Position numbers and translations under genes: made by a program | From: Rhizobium grahamii CCGE 502 | Lineage (GTDB): Bacteria > Pseudomonadota > Alphaproteobacteria > Rhizobiales > Rhizobiaceae | Length of the DNA: 64,000 nucleotides | Assembly (NCBI RefSeq): GCF_000298315.2 | Contig: NZ_AEYE02000031.1 | Span: forward strand, 1-64,000 | Direction of reading: 5' to 3' | Notes under the pieces: generated by a model | The model's database searches: none | What the model saw: the letters and a program-made list of their open reading frames with translations, nothing else | What the model was told of the DNA's origin: nothing | Part shown: piece by piece, positions 9,329-18,248 of the stretch | How the letters are laid out: each line of letters opens with the position of its first letter | Numbering within the stretch: the stretch's first letter is position 1

Positions 9329-10621
9329 ATGGGTAAACGTTTACTTTCAGTGCTTCTGGCATCGGCTTCTCTTGCCGTCACCGCTGGTCTGGCAGAAGCC
9401 AAGACCGTCATTCACATGATGCACCAGGGCGATCCGGGCTGGGTGAAAACCTACGGTGATGTTGCGAAGCGGTTCGAGGAAGCCAATCCGGATGTCGACG
9501 TCGAGCTCATCTACGCGCCGCACGATGCCTACAATGAGAAGTTCAGCGCGGCTGTGATGGCCAAGCAATTGCCCGACATCATGGAACTCGATGCGCCGTT
9601 TCTTGCCAATTATGTTTGGTCGGGATACCTGCAACCGATCAAGCCATTGATAGAGAAAGATATTCTCGACGACATGACGCCGTCGAATGTCGCGCAGGGT
9701 ACCTATCCGATCGACAAGGACCTCTATGCAGTCGGTCTGACCGACTCCTCGGTGGTGCTCTATGGCAACAAGAAGTACCTCGAGGCGATCGGCGCGCGCA
9801 TTCCGAAGTCCGTCGATGATGCCTGGACGAAAGAAGAATTCGAAGGCTACCTGGAAAAGCTCTCCAAGCTCGACGGTGTCAAATGGCCGATCGACACGTT
9901 TCGTGGCTATGGCATCAAGACAGAGTGGATCACCTATGCCTATGGGCCGCTTCTCGACTCGGCAGGTTGCGACCTGATCGACCGGACATCCTGGAAGGCG
10001 ACGGGTACGCTCGACAGCGAGGCCTGTGTCAATGCCATGACGATGATGCAGGCATGGGTCAAGAACGGCTGGGTCGTTCCGGGCTCTTCAGGCACAAACC
10101 AGTTCTACGCCGATGGCAAGCCGGCGGCATTGGCGCTCGGCGGTCACTGGTTCTACGCAGAGGCGGCCGCAGCGATGAAGGACGATATCGTCGTCATGCC
10201 GCTGCCGAAGCTCGGGGACAAAGGGGTCAGCCCGAACGGGACCTGGATCTGGGGTATCACGAAGTCATCAGAGCATCCCGACGTTGCCGGCAAGTTCCTG
10301 AGCTTCCTTCTGAAGGACAAAGCCTACCGTGAGTTTGCCAAGGAGAATTCCGGCTTCCCGGGGTTGAAGAGCTTTGCCGCCGACTCGCCGGTCTACGCCC
10401 CGGGTGGGCCGATGGCGGTTGCCTTCGAACAGGCGTCGAAGACGGCTGTCGCTCGTCCTCCGCATCCCGCTTATCCGACGATCACATCTGCCTTCATGCA
10501 GGCCGTCGACAAGGTCTTCAATGGCGGTGACGCCAAGGAAGCGCTGTCGGAAGCCGCGCAGAAGATCGACGAGGACATCGAAGACAACGCCGGCTACCCG
10601 CCCTTCGACGCACAGCAGTAA
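9329..10621 (+). CDS. ABC transporter family-1 sugar-binding protein (fructoside operon)
   Basis: A 430-residue periplasmic solute-binding protein. The signal peptide (MGKRLLSVLLASASLAVTAG, cleavage after LAEA) leads into the mature KTVIHMMHQGDPGW. Family features include AAVMAKQLPDIMELDAP and the late NGTWIWGITKSSEHPD. ATG at 9329 is preceded by AAGGAGGAG. The first codons overlap a perfect 12-bp LacI-type palindrome. The gene is followed by two permeases, a GH32 hydrolase and an ATPase, so its ligand is probably sucrose, a fructo-oligosaccharide or a levan fragment (inferred from the GH32). Confidence 0.9.
   Translation: MGKRLLSVLLASASLAVTAGLAEAKTVIHMMHQGDPGWVKTYGDVAKRFEEANPDVDVELIYAPHDAYNEKFSAAVMAKQLPDIMELDAPFLANYVWSGYLQPIKPLIEKDILDDMTPSNVAQGTYPIDKDLYAVGLTDSSVVLYGNKKYLEAIGARIPKSVDDAWTKEEFEGYLEKLSKLDGVKWPIDTFRGYGIKTEWITYAYGPLLDSAGCDLIDRTSWKATGTLDSEACVNAMTMMQAWVKNGWVVPGSSGTNQFYADGKPAALALGGHWFYAEAAAAMKDDIVVMPLPKLGDKGVSPNGTWIWGITKSSEHPDVAGKFLSFLLKDKAYREFAKENSGFPGLKSFAADSPVYAPGGPMAVAFEQASKTAVARPPHPAYPTITSAFMQAVDKVFNGGDAKEALSEAAQKIDEDIEDNAGYPPFDAQQ
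9331..9344. promoter_or_regulatory. LacI-type operator inside the start of the binding-protein gene
   Basis: The perfect palindrome GTAAACGTTTAC (9333-9344), extended to GGGTAAACG on its left, covers codons 2-6 of the binding-protein gene. It matches the LacI/GalR consensus with a central CG and shares its left half with the site at 8261-8282. It could block elongation or permit looping across the regulator gene. Confidence 0.65.
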
Positions 10622-10693
10622 GCCCCTTGCCGCCGGGTGGTCCCTGTAAGGCAGCCTGGCGGCAATGCCCTTAGTTTTCAGGAGGAGGAGATC

Positions 10694-11626
10694 ATGACTT
10701 TGCAACAATCGCCCGTCGCCGGGCGGCTCCGCCCCGGCGGGCGGCGGGATCCGCGCCGGCTGGCACAGGAAGCGCTAATGATTGCACCGGCGGTCCTGCT
10801 CCTCGCCTTCTTCTTGATCGCGCCGTTCCTGTTGTCGTTCTGGACGTCCATGACGAACCAGCCCCTGGTGCCGCGGCCGACGCCGGTTCGGTTCGTAGGA
10901 TTGCTGAACTTCCAGCGTATCTTCAAAGATCCGTTGTTCTGGACCTCGTTGTGGAATGTGTCGCGCTTTACGTTCTGGGTCCTGCCGGTCCAGTGCGGCC
11001 TTGCATTCGCAACGGCGCTGCTGCTTCACCAGAAGATACCTGGGCGCAATCTCCTGCGCGGCATGTTCTTCCTGCCAGCGATCACCTCGATGGTCGTCGT
11101 CTGCGTGATCTGGGGTACGCTGTTCCAATATCCCAGTGGCCCGTTCAACCAGATCATTGGCTTTCTGTCCGGAGGTCGGATCCAGCCGATCGACTGGCTG
11201 GGGGATCCAAACTGGGCGATGTTCTCGATCGTGCTGCTTTCCGCCTGGCAGGCCTATGGCTTCCAAATGATCGTCTATCTTGCCGGACTTCAGGGCATCC
11301 CGGACGAACTCTACGATGCAGCCAAGATCGACGGCGCGAACGCGCTGGGACGCTTCTGGCATGTGACGATGCCGGGCCTGCGCCCAACCCATGTCTTCGT
11401 GCTCGTCATTACCACCATCCAGGCGTTCAAGCTCTATACCCAGGTCGCCATCCTCACCCAGGGCGGACCAAAGGGGAGCACCGAAACCGTCGTGCACTAC
11501 ATGGTGCGAGCCGGATTCGAGGAGCAGAAGCTCGGCTATGCTTCCGCCGTCTCCGTGATCCTGTTCGTCATCGTACTCGTAATCGCGCTCATCCAGCGCA
11601 AACTCTTGAGGCGCTTCGATGTCTGA
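10694..11626 (+). CDS. ABC transporter permease (MalF/UgpA-type), fructoside operon
   Basis: A 310-residue inner-membrane protein with about six membrane helices, the first at about residues 27-47. The binding-protein-dependent transport signature is visible as ELYDAAKIDGANALGRFWHVTMPGL, which contacts the ATPase. ATG at 10694 follows GGAGGAGGAG. It sits 72 bases after the binding protein, and its end overlaps the next permease by eight bases, indicating coupled translation. Confidence 0.9.
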   Translation: MTLQQSPVAGRLRPGGRRDPRRLAQEALMIAPAVLLLAFFLIAPFLLSFWTSMTNQPLVPRPTPVRFVGLLNFQRIFKDPLFWTSLWNVSRFTFWVLPVQCGLAFATALLLHQKIPGRNLLRGMFFLPAITSMVVVCVIWGTLFQYPSGPFNQIIGFLSGGRIQPIDWLGDPNWAMFSIVLLSAWQAYGFQMIVYLAGLQGIPDELYDAAKIDGANALGRFWHVTMPGLRPTHVFVLVITTIQAFKLYTQVAILTQGGPKGSTETVVHYMVRAGFEEQKLGYASAVSVILFVIVLVIALIQRKLLRRFDV

Positions 11627-12512
11627 TCTCGTCATGACCCAAGCGACGCCAGTCGTGAAGCCCTGGGCTTCCGGCAAGGCCTCTCTCCACCTCGTCCAGG
11701 CCGTGTGCATCTTTATCATTGCGCTGGTGGTGATCTCACCGCTGTTCATGCTGCTGATCGCGAGCCTGAAGGACGACCGCTTCCAGATTCTGGCGGATAT
11801 GGGTAGCTTCCGTGCCTTCTGGGTGTCCGATCCGACCCTCGCCAATTTCAAGGAAGTCGCGCACTTTTCCGGGGAACTCGCATTCGGCCGCTACCTCTTG
11901 AATTCGCTGCTGATCCTTGCGGTCACAGTCGGCGGCGGCCTCGTTGTCAATTCCATGGCCGGCTTCGTGCTGGCCTGGGGCTCGCTGCGCGGCAAAGCCG
12001 TGCTGCTCGCGCTGGTCGTCGCGCTCTACGTCATTCCGCAGGAGAGCATCATCATGCCGCTAGTCGTGATGGTTTCGCGGGCCGGGATGACCGACACGTT
12101 CGCGGTACAGATTCTTCCCTGGGTGGCGAGTCCTCTTTACATCTTCCTGTTCTACCAGTTCTTCGCGCAGCTCCCCAAGGAGCTCTATGAGGCGGCGGAG
12201 ATCGATGGCGCTTCGGTTTTCCGTATCTATCGCTCGATCTATATGCCGCTCAGCCTGCCAGCGCTCGCCACCGTCTCGATCCTCATGGGGATCGAGAGCT
12301 GGAATCAGTATCTTTGGCCGACTCTTGTGACGCAGACCGACTATGCGCGTCCGATATCGGTGGCCATCGCCACTTTCTTTGGCCAGGACAGCATTTATTG
12401 GGACCGTGCCATGGCTGCCTCCGTTCTTATGATGATCCCGATCCTTGCTCTCTACCTCGCTTTCCAGCGCTGGTTCGTGAGTTCGTTCGTCGGCTCTGCC
12501 GTGAAAGGTTGA
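11619..12512 (+). CDS. ABC transporter permease (MalG/UgpE-type), fructoside operon
   Basis: A 297-residue second permease with six predicted helices, the first at about residues 30-52. The EAA loop reads ELYEAAEIDGASVFRIYRSIYMP, with QFFAQLPK just before it. It forms the heterodimeric channel with the preceding gene, which it overlaps by eight bases. The GH32 gene begins three bases after its stop. Confidence 0.9.
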   Translation: MSDLVMTQATPVVKPWASGKASLHLVQAVCIFIIALVVISPLFMLLIASLKDDRFQILADMGSFRAFWVSDPTLANFKEVAHFSGELAFGRYLLNSLLILAVTVGGGLVVNSMAGFVLAWGSLRGKAVLLALVVALYVIPQESIIMPLVVMVSRAGMTDTFAVQILPWVASPLYIFLFYQFFAQLPKELYEAAEIDGASVFRIYRSIYMPLSLPALATVSILMGIESWNQYLWPTLVTQTDYARPISVAIATFFGQDSIYWDRAMAASVLMMIPILALYLAFQRWFVSSFVGSAVKG

Positions 12513-12515
12513 TTG

Positions 12516-14228
12516 ATGACAATCCAAACAGGAACTCTCTCGCTGTCTCGGGAGAATGTGAGTGCCTACCTCCACGCAGGGGACGTGATCCATATCTGGC
12601 TCAAGGCGCTCATTGCGGAGACTGAGGCTTCTGTCTCAGTCACCGTTGAAGACGTCGAGCTTGCCAGGGTGGCTTCCGCCAGGAGTGAAGAATTCGAGTT
12701 CCAGCACATCGTCGTGTCCGACGGCGGGAAGGTTGTCCTCAGCTATGAACCGTCCACCACGGCCGTTTCGGTGATCTACAGCTTCGATCCTGGGCGTGTT
12801 CTGGAAGAGGGGATTCGCGTGCTTCACTGCACGGCAGCTAATGCACCGCCTCAACTCCAATCCGGATATCATTTCCGTCCACCCTTCGGCTGGATGAACG
12901 ACCCCAATGGTTTCGGCCGCTTCGGCGGAAAGGCACACCTTTTCTACCAGCATTACCCGCATCGCTCGCGGTGGAACACCATGCATTGGGGGCATGCCGT
13001 CTCGCAGGACTACCTGCACTGGACGCACCTTCCGATCTTCCTGTTTCCCGCGGCCGAACTCTCTATGCGCGATGATGGCCGCGGCGGAGCATTCTCCGGG
13101 TCGGCCATCCCGGTCGCAGCAGACGCCGGTGATGAGATCCGCGTCTTTTTCACCGAACAGGTGCGGGATCGGAAGCCAGAGGAGCAGATACAGCTTTCGG
13201 CCACCAGCGCGGACCAGATTTCTGCGGGCAATCCCTCGATTGCCCTGCCGGCGCGCCCGGAAGGACTGGGACTGACTTTGGATTTTCGCGATCCCTATGT
13301 GTTCAAGGGACCCGACGGCCTTTGGAAGATGTTGCTCGGCAGTCGTGACAGGTCCGGCGGCGTGATCCTCCTCTACGAAACATCTGATCACGATGCCGCC
13401 GGCGGATGGACCTTTGTCGGCGTCGTGCATCGTGAGGATCGCTTCGGCATGACGGCTGCAGAATGCCCATGCATACTGCCTCTCGGCGATGTCGCAAGCG
13501 ATGAGACGCGTTGGGCTCTGATCTTCGGTCTGCTGACCAGCCGCGATCCGGCGACGGGGCGCCGTAACATGTCGTCCGTCACTGTCGGTCGGTTCGATGG
13601 TCGCGAATTCCAACCGGATTTTGAGCAGGAACTCGACTTCGGATCGGACGCCTACGCCTTCCAGGCCTTCATCGACCATGATGGACCTGTCGGCCTGGCC
13701 TGGCTGGCGAATTGGACGGACGTTTCTAAGAGCGTCGATTTTCCGACCGCCATGACGTTGCCGCGTCGCGTTCTCCTGGATGGAAGCGCGATCCTGACGC
13801 CGCCCCTAGAGGCTGTCGATGGCCTGCGCCACAAGCTGCTCGACGACACCAGTTTGCTGGCCGGCGAGGCCGTGGAGCTTGTGGACGGAGCTGCCGAAAT
13901 TTTGCTCGATCTGACGCAAGCGGGAGCACCTTTCGAGCTCAGTCTCGACCATCCCGAAATTAGCCTCGGCGTGCGATTGGGCGAGGAAGGGTTGGAGATC
14001 CTCTTCGACGCCCGAACGGGAAAGCCGTCTCCCCGCTACCTGGCTGCCGGCGCCAAGCCGGCGCAGGTGCGGATCTTCATCGATACCGGCTCAATCGAAG
14101 TATTCGCGGATAATGGCCGATGGGTCGGGACGAAGCGTATTCCGAGCTTTGCGGCGGTACGATCGGCAACGATGAAGACCGGGACCGGCGGCGTCGCCGC
14201 CGCGCGCGTCTGGCAAATCAAGCTCTGA
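12516..14228 (+). CDS. GH32 beta-fructosidase (sucrose/levan/fructo-oligosaccharide hydrolase)
   Basis: A 570-residue glycoside hydrolase family 32 enzyme releasing fructose from beta-fructosides. About 110 N-terminal residues precede the five-bladed propeller. The nucleophile motif WMNDPNG is at 126-132 (Asp129), FRDPYVF carries the transition-state Asp259, and AAECPCI carries acid/base Glu316. A C-terminal beta-sandwich ends with IDTGSIEVFADNGR, typical of the family. No signal peptide is seen, so hydrolysis is probably cytoplasmic after uptake. ATG at 12516 is preferred to the TTG immediately before it. Its place between permease and ATPase genes ties the substrate to the transporter. Confidence 0.93.
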   Translation: MTIQTGTLSLSRENVSAYLHAGDVIHIWLKALIAETEASVSVTVEDVELARVASARSEEFEFQHIVVSDGGKVVLSYEPSTTAVSVIYSFDPGRVLEEGIRVLHCTAANAPPQLQSGYHFRPPFGWMNDPNGFGRFGGKAHLFYQHYPHRSRWNTMHWGHAVSQDYLHWTHLPIFLFPAAELSMRDDGRGGAFSGSAIPVAADAGDEIRVFFTEQVRDRKPEEQIQLSATSADQISAGNPSIALPARPEGLGLTLDFRDPYVFKGPDGLWKMLLGSRDRSGGVILLYETSDHDAAGGWTFVGVVHREDRFGMTAAECPCILPLGDVASDETRWALIFGLLTSRDPATGRRNMSSVTVGRFDGREFQPDFEQELDFGSDAYAFQAFIDHDGPVGLAWLANWTDVSKSVDFPTAMTLPRRVLLDGSAILTPPLEAVDGLRHKLLDDTSLLAGEAVELVDGAAEILLDLTQAGAPFELSLDHPEISLGVRLGEEGLEILFDARTGKPSPRYLAAGAKPAQVRIFIDTGSIEVFADNGRWVGTKRIPSFAAVRSATMKTGTGGVAAARVWQIKL

Positions 14229-14246
14229 ACGAGGGGAGGAAGAAAC

Positions 14247-15311
14247 ATGGCATCCGTCGCAATCCAACAGGTTCGCAAGCAGTATGGCGCCGTCCCCGTG
14301 ATTCATGGCGTGTCCGTGGATATAGAGGATGGTGAGTTCGTCACGCTGGTCGGACCATCCGGCTGCGGCAAGTCGACCTTGCTGCGTATGCTTGCCGGAC
14401 TGGAGGACATCAGCGGCGGAGAGATCCGCATCGGTGGGCGCGTCGTCAATGATGTGGCGCCGAAAGAACGCGACATCGCGATGGTTTTCCAGAGCTACGC
14501 GCTGTACCCGCACATGACGGTGGCGGAGAACATGGGGTTTGCGCTCAAGCTGCAAGGGCAGGACAAGGCGGCGATAGGTCGGAGAGTGCGGGAGGCTGCC
14601 GACATTCTGGCACTTGAGCCGCTGCTCGACCGCCTGCCGAAGCAACTTTCCGGCGGCCAGCGGCAACGCGTAGCGATGGGGCGTGCCATCGTGCGCCACC
14701 CGAAGGTCTTCCTGTTCGACGAACCTCTTTCAAACCTCGATGCCAAATTGCGAGTGACGATGCGCGCGGAGATCAAGGAACTGCATCAGCGGCTGAAAAC
14801 GACAACCGTCTACGTCACCCACGATCAGATCGAGGCAATGACGATGGCTGACAAGATCGTCGTCATGCGCGCCGGGCAGATCGAGCAGGTCGGCAGACCG
14901 CTTGAACTCTACGATCGGCCAATCAACACTTTCGTTGCAACGTTCATCGGCTCGCCGGCGATGAACCTGTTTGAAGGCAGAGCCGTGAAACAGGAATTCT
15001 GTCTGGACCAGGGTGTTAAGCTTCCTATGCCGCGCTGCGAGATGCCGGCTGACGTTCACACCTACGGCATCCGACCGGAACATCTCACCATTGCCGAGCA
15101 GGGCGTCCCGGCGACGGTTGTGGTGGTGGAGCCGACGGGAGCAGAAACCCATGTAATCATTGAGATCGGGACGCAGACGGCAGCGATGGTGCTGCATGAC
15201 CGGGTCGCGTTGCACCCCGGTGACCGGATACAGGTGGCGCCCAATCTGTCCAAGGCGCATCTCTTTTCGGTCGAAGGGAAAACGGCTCAACTGAGCACGA
15301 TTTCGACCTAA
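14247..15311 (+). CDS. ABC transporter ATP-binding protein (MalK/UgpC-type), fructoside operon
   Basis: A 354-residue ATPase energising the fructoside transporter. Walker [10 protein letters not shown] is at 36-44, the Q-loop is in [11 protein letters not shown], the signature LSGGQ at 134-138, Walker B VFLFDEP at about 154-160, and the switch histidine is in YVTHDQIEAMT. A C-terminal MalK-type regulatory domain follows (FIGSPAMNLFEG onward, GIRPEHLTI). ATG follows GGGGAGGAAG. It is the last gene of the operon; an imperfect hairpin (ATCGTGC/GCACGAT at 15315-15343) lies downstream without a clear T-run. Confidence 0.92.
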   Translation: MASVAIQQVRKQYGAVPVIHGVSVDIEDGEFVTLVGPSGCGKSTLLRMLAGLEDISGGEIRIGGRVVNDVAPKERDIAMVFQSYALYPHMTVAENMGFALKLQGQDKAAIGRRVREAADILALEPLLDRLPKQLSGGQRQRVAMGRAIVRHPKVFLFDEPLSNLDAKLRVTMRAEIKELHQRLKTTTVYVTHDQIEAMTMADKIVVMRAGQIEQVGRPLELYDRPINTFVATFIGSPAMNLFEGRAVKQEFCLDQGVKLPMPRCEMPADVHTYGIRPEHLTIAEQGVPATVVVVEPTGAETHVIIEIGTQTAAMVLHDRVALHPGDRIQVAPNLSKAHLFSVEGKTAQLSTIST

Positions 15312-15538
15312 CGCATCGTGCTGCTCCGAGAGGCCGGCACGATCATGCTAGCAACAGCGATCTCATGGGAGGATTGGAGCAAGTGTGGCATAGACATTTG
15401 GCGTCCGGTGGAGGATCGGCGATGTATATATCATGTATTGATAATAAGACGAGCAGTCGCACCGCGCGGATTGTTGATACGTGGGGTTGGAACATTTAGC
15501 GCTGTCGCAGGTTGCTTCTGGAAATTAGGAGCGAAGCG

Positions 15539-15736
15539 ATGCTGATCCTTGAAGAAATTCTCCTCGTTTCTGCCGATCGGGTGGCCTGCTGCCGTGGTCA
15601 ACTAGAGTTGGATCTCGACCAGATGATCCTGCAACTCGAGCGGTCGGGATTCTCCCGCAAGGAGATTCTGGTCGCGATGAGCGAAATGATCAGCGAAGAA
15701 TTTTCGGCACTTCCCGACATGCCGAAATTTCACTGA
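15539..15736 (+). CDS. Small hypothetical protein (65 aa)
   Basis: ATG at 15539 is preceded by AGGAG at good spacing. The product is acidic and largely helical (LDLDQMILQLERSGFSRKEILVAMSEMISEEF), with the look of a small rhizobial regulatory or adaptor protein. I recognise no domain. The upstream 200 bases are AT-richer than the surroundings and probably hold its promoter. Confidence 0.6.
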   Translation: MLILEEILLVSADRVACCRGQLELDLDQMILQLERSGFSRKEILVAMSEMISEEFSALPDMPKFH

Positions 15737-15771
15737 CAGCGTCTGTTTCTTCCACCAAGATGGTGGTGCCT

Positions 15772-15802
15772 CGCTCATTGCGCTATGACATCGCAATGAG
15801 CG
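15772..15802. repeat. Perfect inverted repeat overlapping the hydrolase start
   Basis: CGCTCATTGCG (15772-15782) and its exact reverse complement CGCAATGAGCG (15792-15802) are separated by nine bases. In RNA this 11-bp stem would bury the ATG at 15796. It could be a translational control hairpin or a protein-binding site. Confidence 0.7.
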
Positions 15803-16440
15803 AAAACTTCCTGATCACTGGCCCGGACAATCCTGCAGCGACGATCCTGCTTGCACATGGCGCTGGTGCGCCTATGGACTCCAAGTCCATGACCGCCGCC
15901 GCCGAAGCTCTCGCCACGGTCGGGTTCCGGATTGCCCGCTTCGAATTCGCCTACATGGCCGCGCGCCGGACGTCCGATGCTCGAAAACCACCGCCGAAAG
16001 CGGAAACGTTGATTCCGGAATACAGGGACACGGTAAGGGCGCTTGCGAGCTCCGGACCGCTCATTATTGGCGGCAAGTCCATGGGTGGGCGAGTGGCGAG
16101 CATGGTTGCCGACGACCTGTACGCGGAAGGCGCGATCTGTGGATTGTTGTGCCTTGGCTATCCTTTTCATCCGCCCGGCAAGCCGCAGCAACTGCGCACG
16201 GCGCACCTCAAAAATCTGCGCACGCCAACGCTCATTTGCCAAGGGACGCGCGACGAATTCGGAACTCGTGAAGAGGTTTCGACCTATCCGCTTTCCCCGG
16301 CAATATCAATCCTTTGGCTTGAAGACGGCGATCACGATCTTGCGCCGAGGAAGAAAATTTCGGGCTTCTCTGTCGCCGATCATCTCGCCACCATGGCCGC
16401 CCGCACCAGCGCTTGGGCAGACGAAAACTGCCTTCGGTAG
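15796..16440 (+). CDS. Alpha/beta hydrolase, KANL3/Tex30-like family
   Basis: A 214-residue cytoplasmic hydrolase (226 if started at 15760). LLAHGAGAPMDS near the N-terminus supplies the oxyanion hole, IIGGKSMGGR holds the nucleophile serine (about residue 95), QGTRDEFG the likely acid and EDGDHDL the histidine. The substrate is unknown; relatives are often annotated as dienelactone hydrolase-like. Neither start has a good ribosome site, and the ATG at 15796 lies within a perfect hairpin. Confidence 0.8.
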   Translation: MSENFLITGPDNPAATILLAHGAGAPMDSKSMTAAAEALATVGFRIARFEFAYMAARRTSDARKPPPKAETLIPEYRDTVRALASSGPLIIGGKSMGGRVASMVADDLYAEGAICGLLCLGYPFHPPGKPQQLRTAHLKNLRTPTLICQGTRDEFGTREEVSTYPLSPAISILWLEDGDHDLAPRKKISGFSVADHLATMAARTSAWADENCLR

Positions 16441-16549
16441 GGTCAAACGTGAACGTCAACTCGACTTGACGGATGTAAGCGCTTTATGCATGTTCGCCTG
16501 CAAGATGTGACGTGCATTTCTACCTTTCTCGCATGTTTTGGGGGCAGGC

Positions 16550-17512
16550 ATGACGAAGTGCGTAGCATGTTCAGGGCTCTTTTCATCTGTTTTCGCCGCA
16601 GCGCTCGCAGTGAGCAGTGCAGCCTTCGGTGCCGATCTGGTGATCGCGATGCCGAACTGGCCCTCGGGGCAGGCGACGGCGAATATCCTCAAGGTCAGTA
16701 TTGCGAAGGAGTTCGGGCTTAGTGCCGATGTGCAGGAGCTCGGAACGCTGCTTGCCTTCAACGGCATGGAGAAAGGCACCGTCGACATACAGCCGGAGGT
16801 CTGGCAGCCCAATCTCGAGAACGTCATCAAGACCTTCGTCACCGAGAAGGGCGCCGTGGTTCTTGCCAAGCATGGCGTGCCGGCATGGCAGGGCATCTGC
16901 GCGACGCCCGCCGCCGCCGAAAAGGGCCTGAAGTCGATCACCGACCTCAGCGATCCGGAAAAGACGAAGATTCTCGACACTGATGGTGATGGCAAGGGCG
17001 AGATGTGGCTTGGCGCACCGGCATGGGCCTCGACGGGGATCGAGCGCGTCCGAGCGAACACCTACGGCTATGCCAAGGACATGACGTTGGTCGAATCGGA
17101 AGAGGAAGTCGCGCTGGCGGGACTGGACATCGCCATCGCCACGAACCAGCCGCTGGTCTTTGCCTGCTACGCACCCCACTTCATCTTTGACCTGCACAAG
17201 ATCGTGCGCCTGGCGGAGCCGCCGCACGATGCCAGCAAATGGCAGCTGGTTGGCGCCAACGATCCGCTTTGGATTACCAAGTCGACGGCATCGACAGCCT
17301 GGGACACCGCCAATTTCCGCATTGGCTACGCGGCCGCTTTCGCAAAGAAACACCCTGACATCGCGTCGTTCCTGGAAAAGGTCGACTTCACGCCAGAAGA
17401 GGCGACGGCGATGAGCTACGCACTCGAAGTCGACCGCGTGTCGCCGCACGACTACGCGACAAAGTGGGTTGCAGACAATGCAAAGCGCGTGGATGGGTGG
17501 GCAGGCAAATGA
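16550..17512 (+). CDS. Glycine betaine/choline-type ABC substrate-binding protein (OpuAC family), orphan
   Basis: A 320-residue periplasmic binding protein with a signal peptide (SSVFAAALAVSSAAFGA) and an OpuAC domain (DLVIAMPNWPSGQATAN, QPEVWQPNLENV). It should bind quaternary ammonium compounds such as betaine or proline betaine. ATG at 16550 follows GGGGCAGG. No permease or ATPase gene lies nearby, so it must serve a transporter encoded elsewhere or act as a sensor. Its stop overlaps the start of the L,D-transpeptidase (ATGA). Confidence 0.88.
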   Translation: MTKCVACSGLFSSVFAAALAVSSAAFGADLVIAMPNWPSGQATANILKVSIAKEFGLSADVQELGTLLAFNGMEKGTVDIQPEVWQPNLENVIKTFVTEKGAVVLAKHGVPAWQGICATPAAAEKGLKSITDLSDPEKTKILDTDGDGKGEMWLGAPAWASTGIERVRANTYGYAKDMTLVESEEEVALAGLDIAIATNQPLVFACYAPHFIFDLHKIVRLAEPPHDASKWQLVGANDPLWITKSTASTAWDTANFRIGYAAAFAKKHPDIASFLEKVDFTPEEATAMSYALEVDRVSPHDYATKWVADNAKRVDGWAGK

Positions 17513-18195
17513 GGACGCGCAACGGACTCTCGAAAGCGAAAAAAGCTCGCAAGCTGGCGGTGGCTCTGATTGCAGCGGGCGTGTGCATTGGCCCTCTCGC
17601 CGCCTGGGCGCAGACGCAAATCTATGATTCCAAAACACACACCTGGGTGAACTACGACAAGAAGAAAGCACGCCAGTACTACGCCCGCAACAACCAGGCG
17701 CCGGAAGCATTCCGGATGCAGACAGTGACTTTCCGAACGGCAGAGCCGCCGGGGACGATCATCATCGATGGCAACCAGCATTTTCTTTACCTTGTCCAGC
17801 CGGGCGGGCAGGCAATCCGTTACGGTATCGGCGTCGGGCGCGAAGGTTTCGGGTGGGCGGGGATCGTTCGTGTCGGCCGCACCGCCGAGTGGCCGGTCTG
17901 GACACCACCCGCTGAAATGGTGGCGCGCGACCCGAATGCTGCAAAATGGGCGGCCGGCATGCCCGGTGGGCCGGAGAATCCCTTGGGCGCCAGGGCGCTC
18001 TATCTCTACGAAGGCGATCAGGACACGATCTATCGCATCCATGGAACCGCTGAGCCCTGGACGATCGGCCTTGATGTGTCTTCCGGCTGCATCCGCATGA
18101 ACAATAACGACATCGTCGACCTCGCGTCGCGCATCAAGATCGGCGCCAAGGTCATCGTGCTGATGCAGGGGGCCGCGCTCTACAAGGGCGTCTGA
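17509..18195 (+). CDS. L,D-transpeptidase (YkuD/ErfK family)
   Basis: A 228-residue exported peptidoglycan enzyme that forms 3-3 cross-links or attaches proteins to the wall. A signal peptide (KLAVALIAAGVCIGPLAAWA) is followed by a substrate-binding part (IIIDGNQHFLYLV) and the YkuD core. The catalytic residues are His178 (RIHGTAEP) and Cys194 in SSGCIRM, with Ser192 and Arg196. ATG at 17509 overlaps the preceding stop by four bases (ATGA), so it is coupled to the betaine-binding protein. Confidence 0.92.
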   Translation: MRTRNGLSKAKKARKLAVALIAAGVCIGPLAAWAQTQIYDSKTHTWVNYDKKKARQYYARNNQAPEAFRMQTVTFRTAEPPGTIIIDGNQHFLYLVQPGGQAIRYGIGVGREGFGWAGIVRVGRTAEWPVWTPPAEMVARDPNAAKWAAGMPGGPENPLGARALYLYEGDQDTIYRIHGTAEPWTIGLDVSSGCIRMNNNDIVDLASRIKIGAKVIVLMQGAALYKGV

Positions 18196-18248
18196 GAATG
18201 GGGACGGCGCCGCGCCGGAAATAGACAATCTAGTCGGGGGACAGGATT

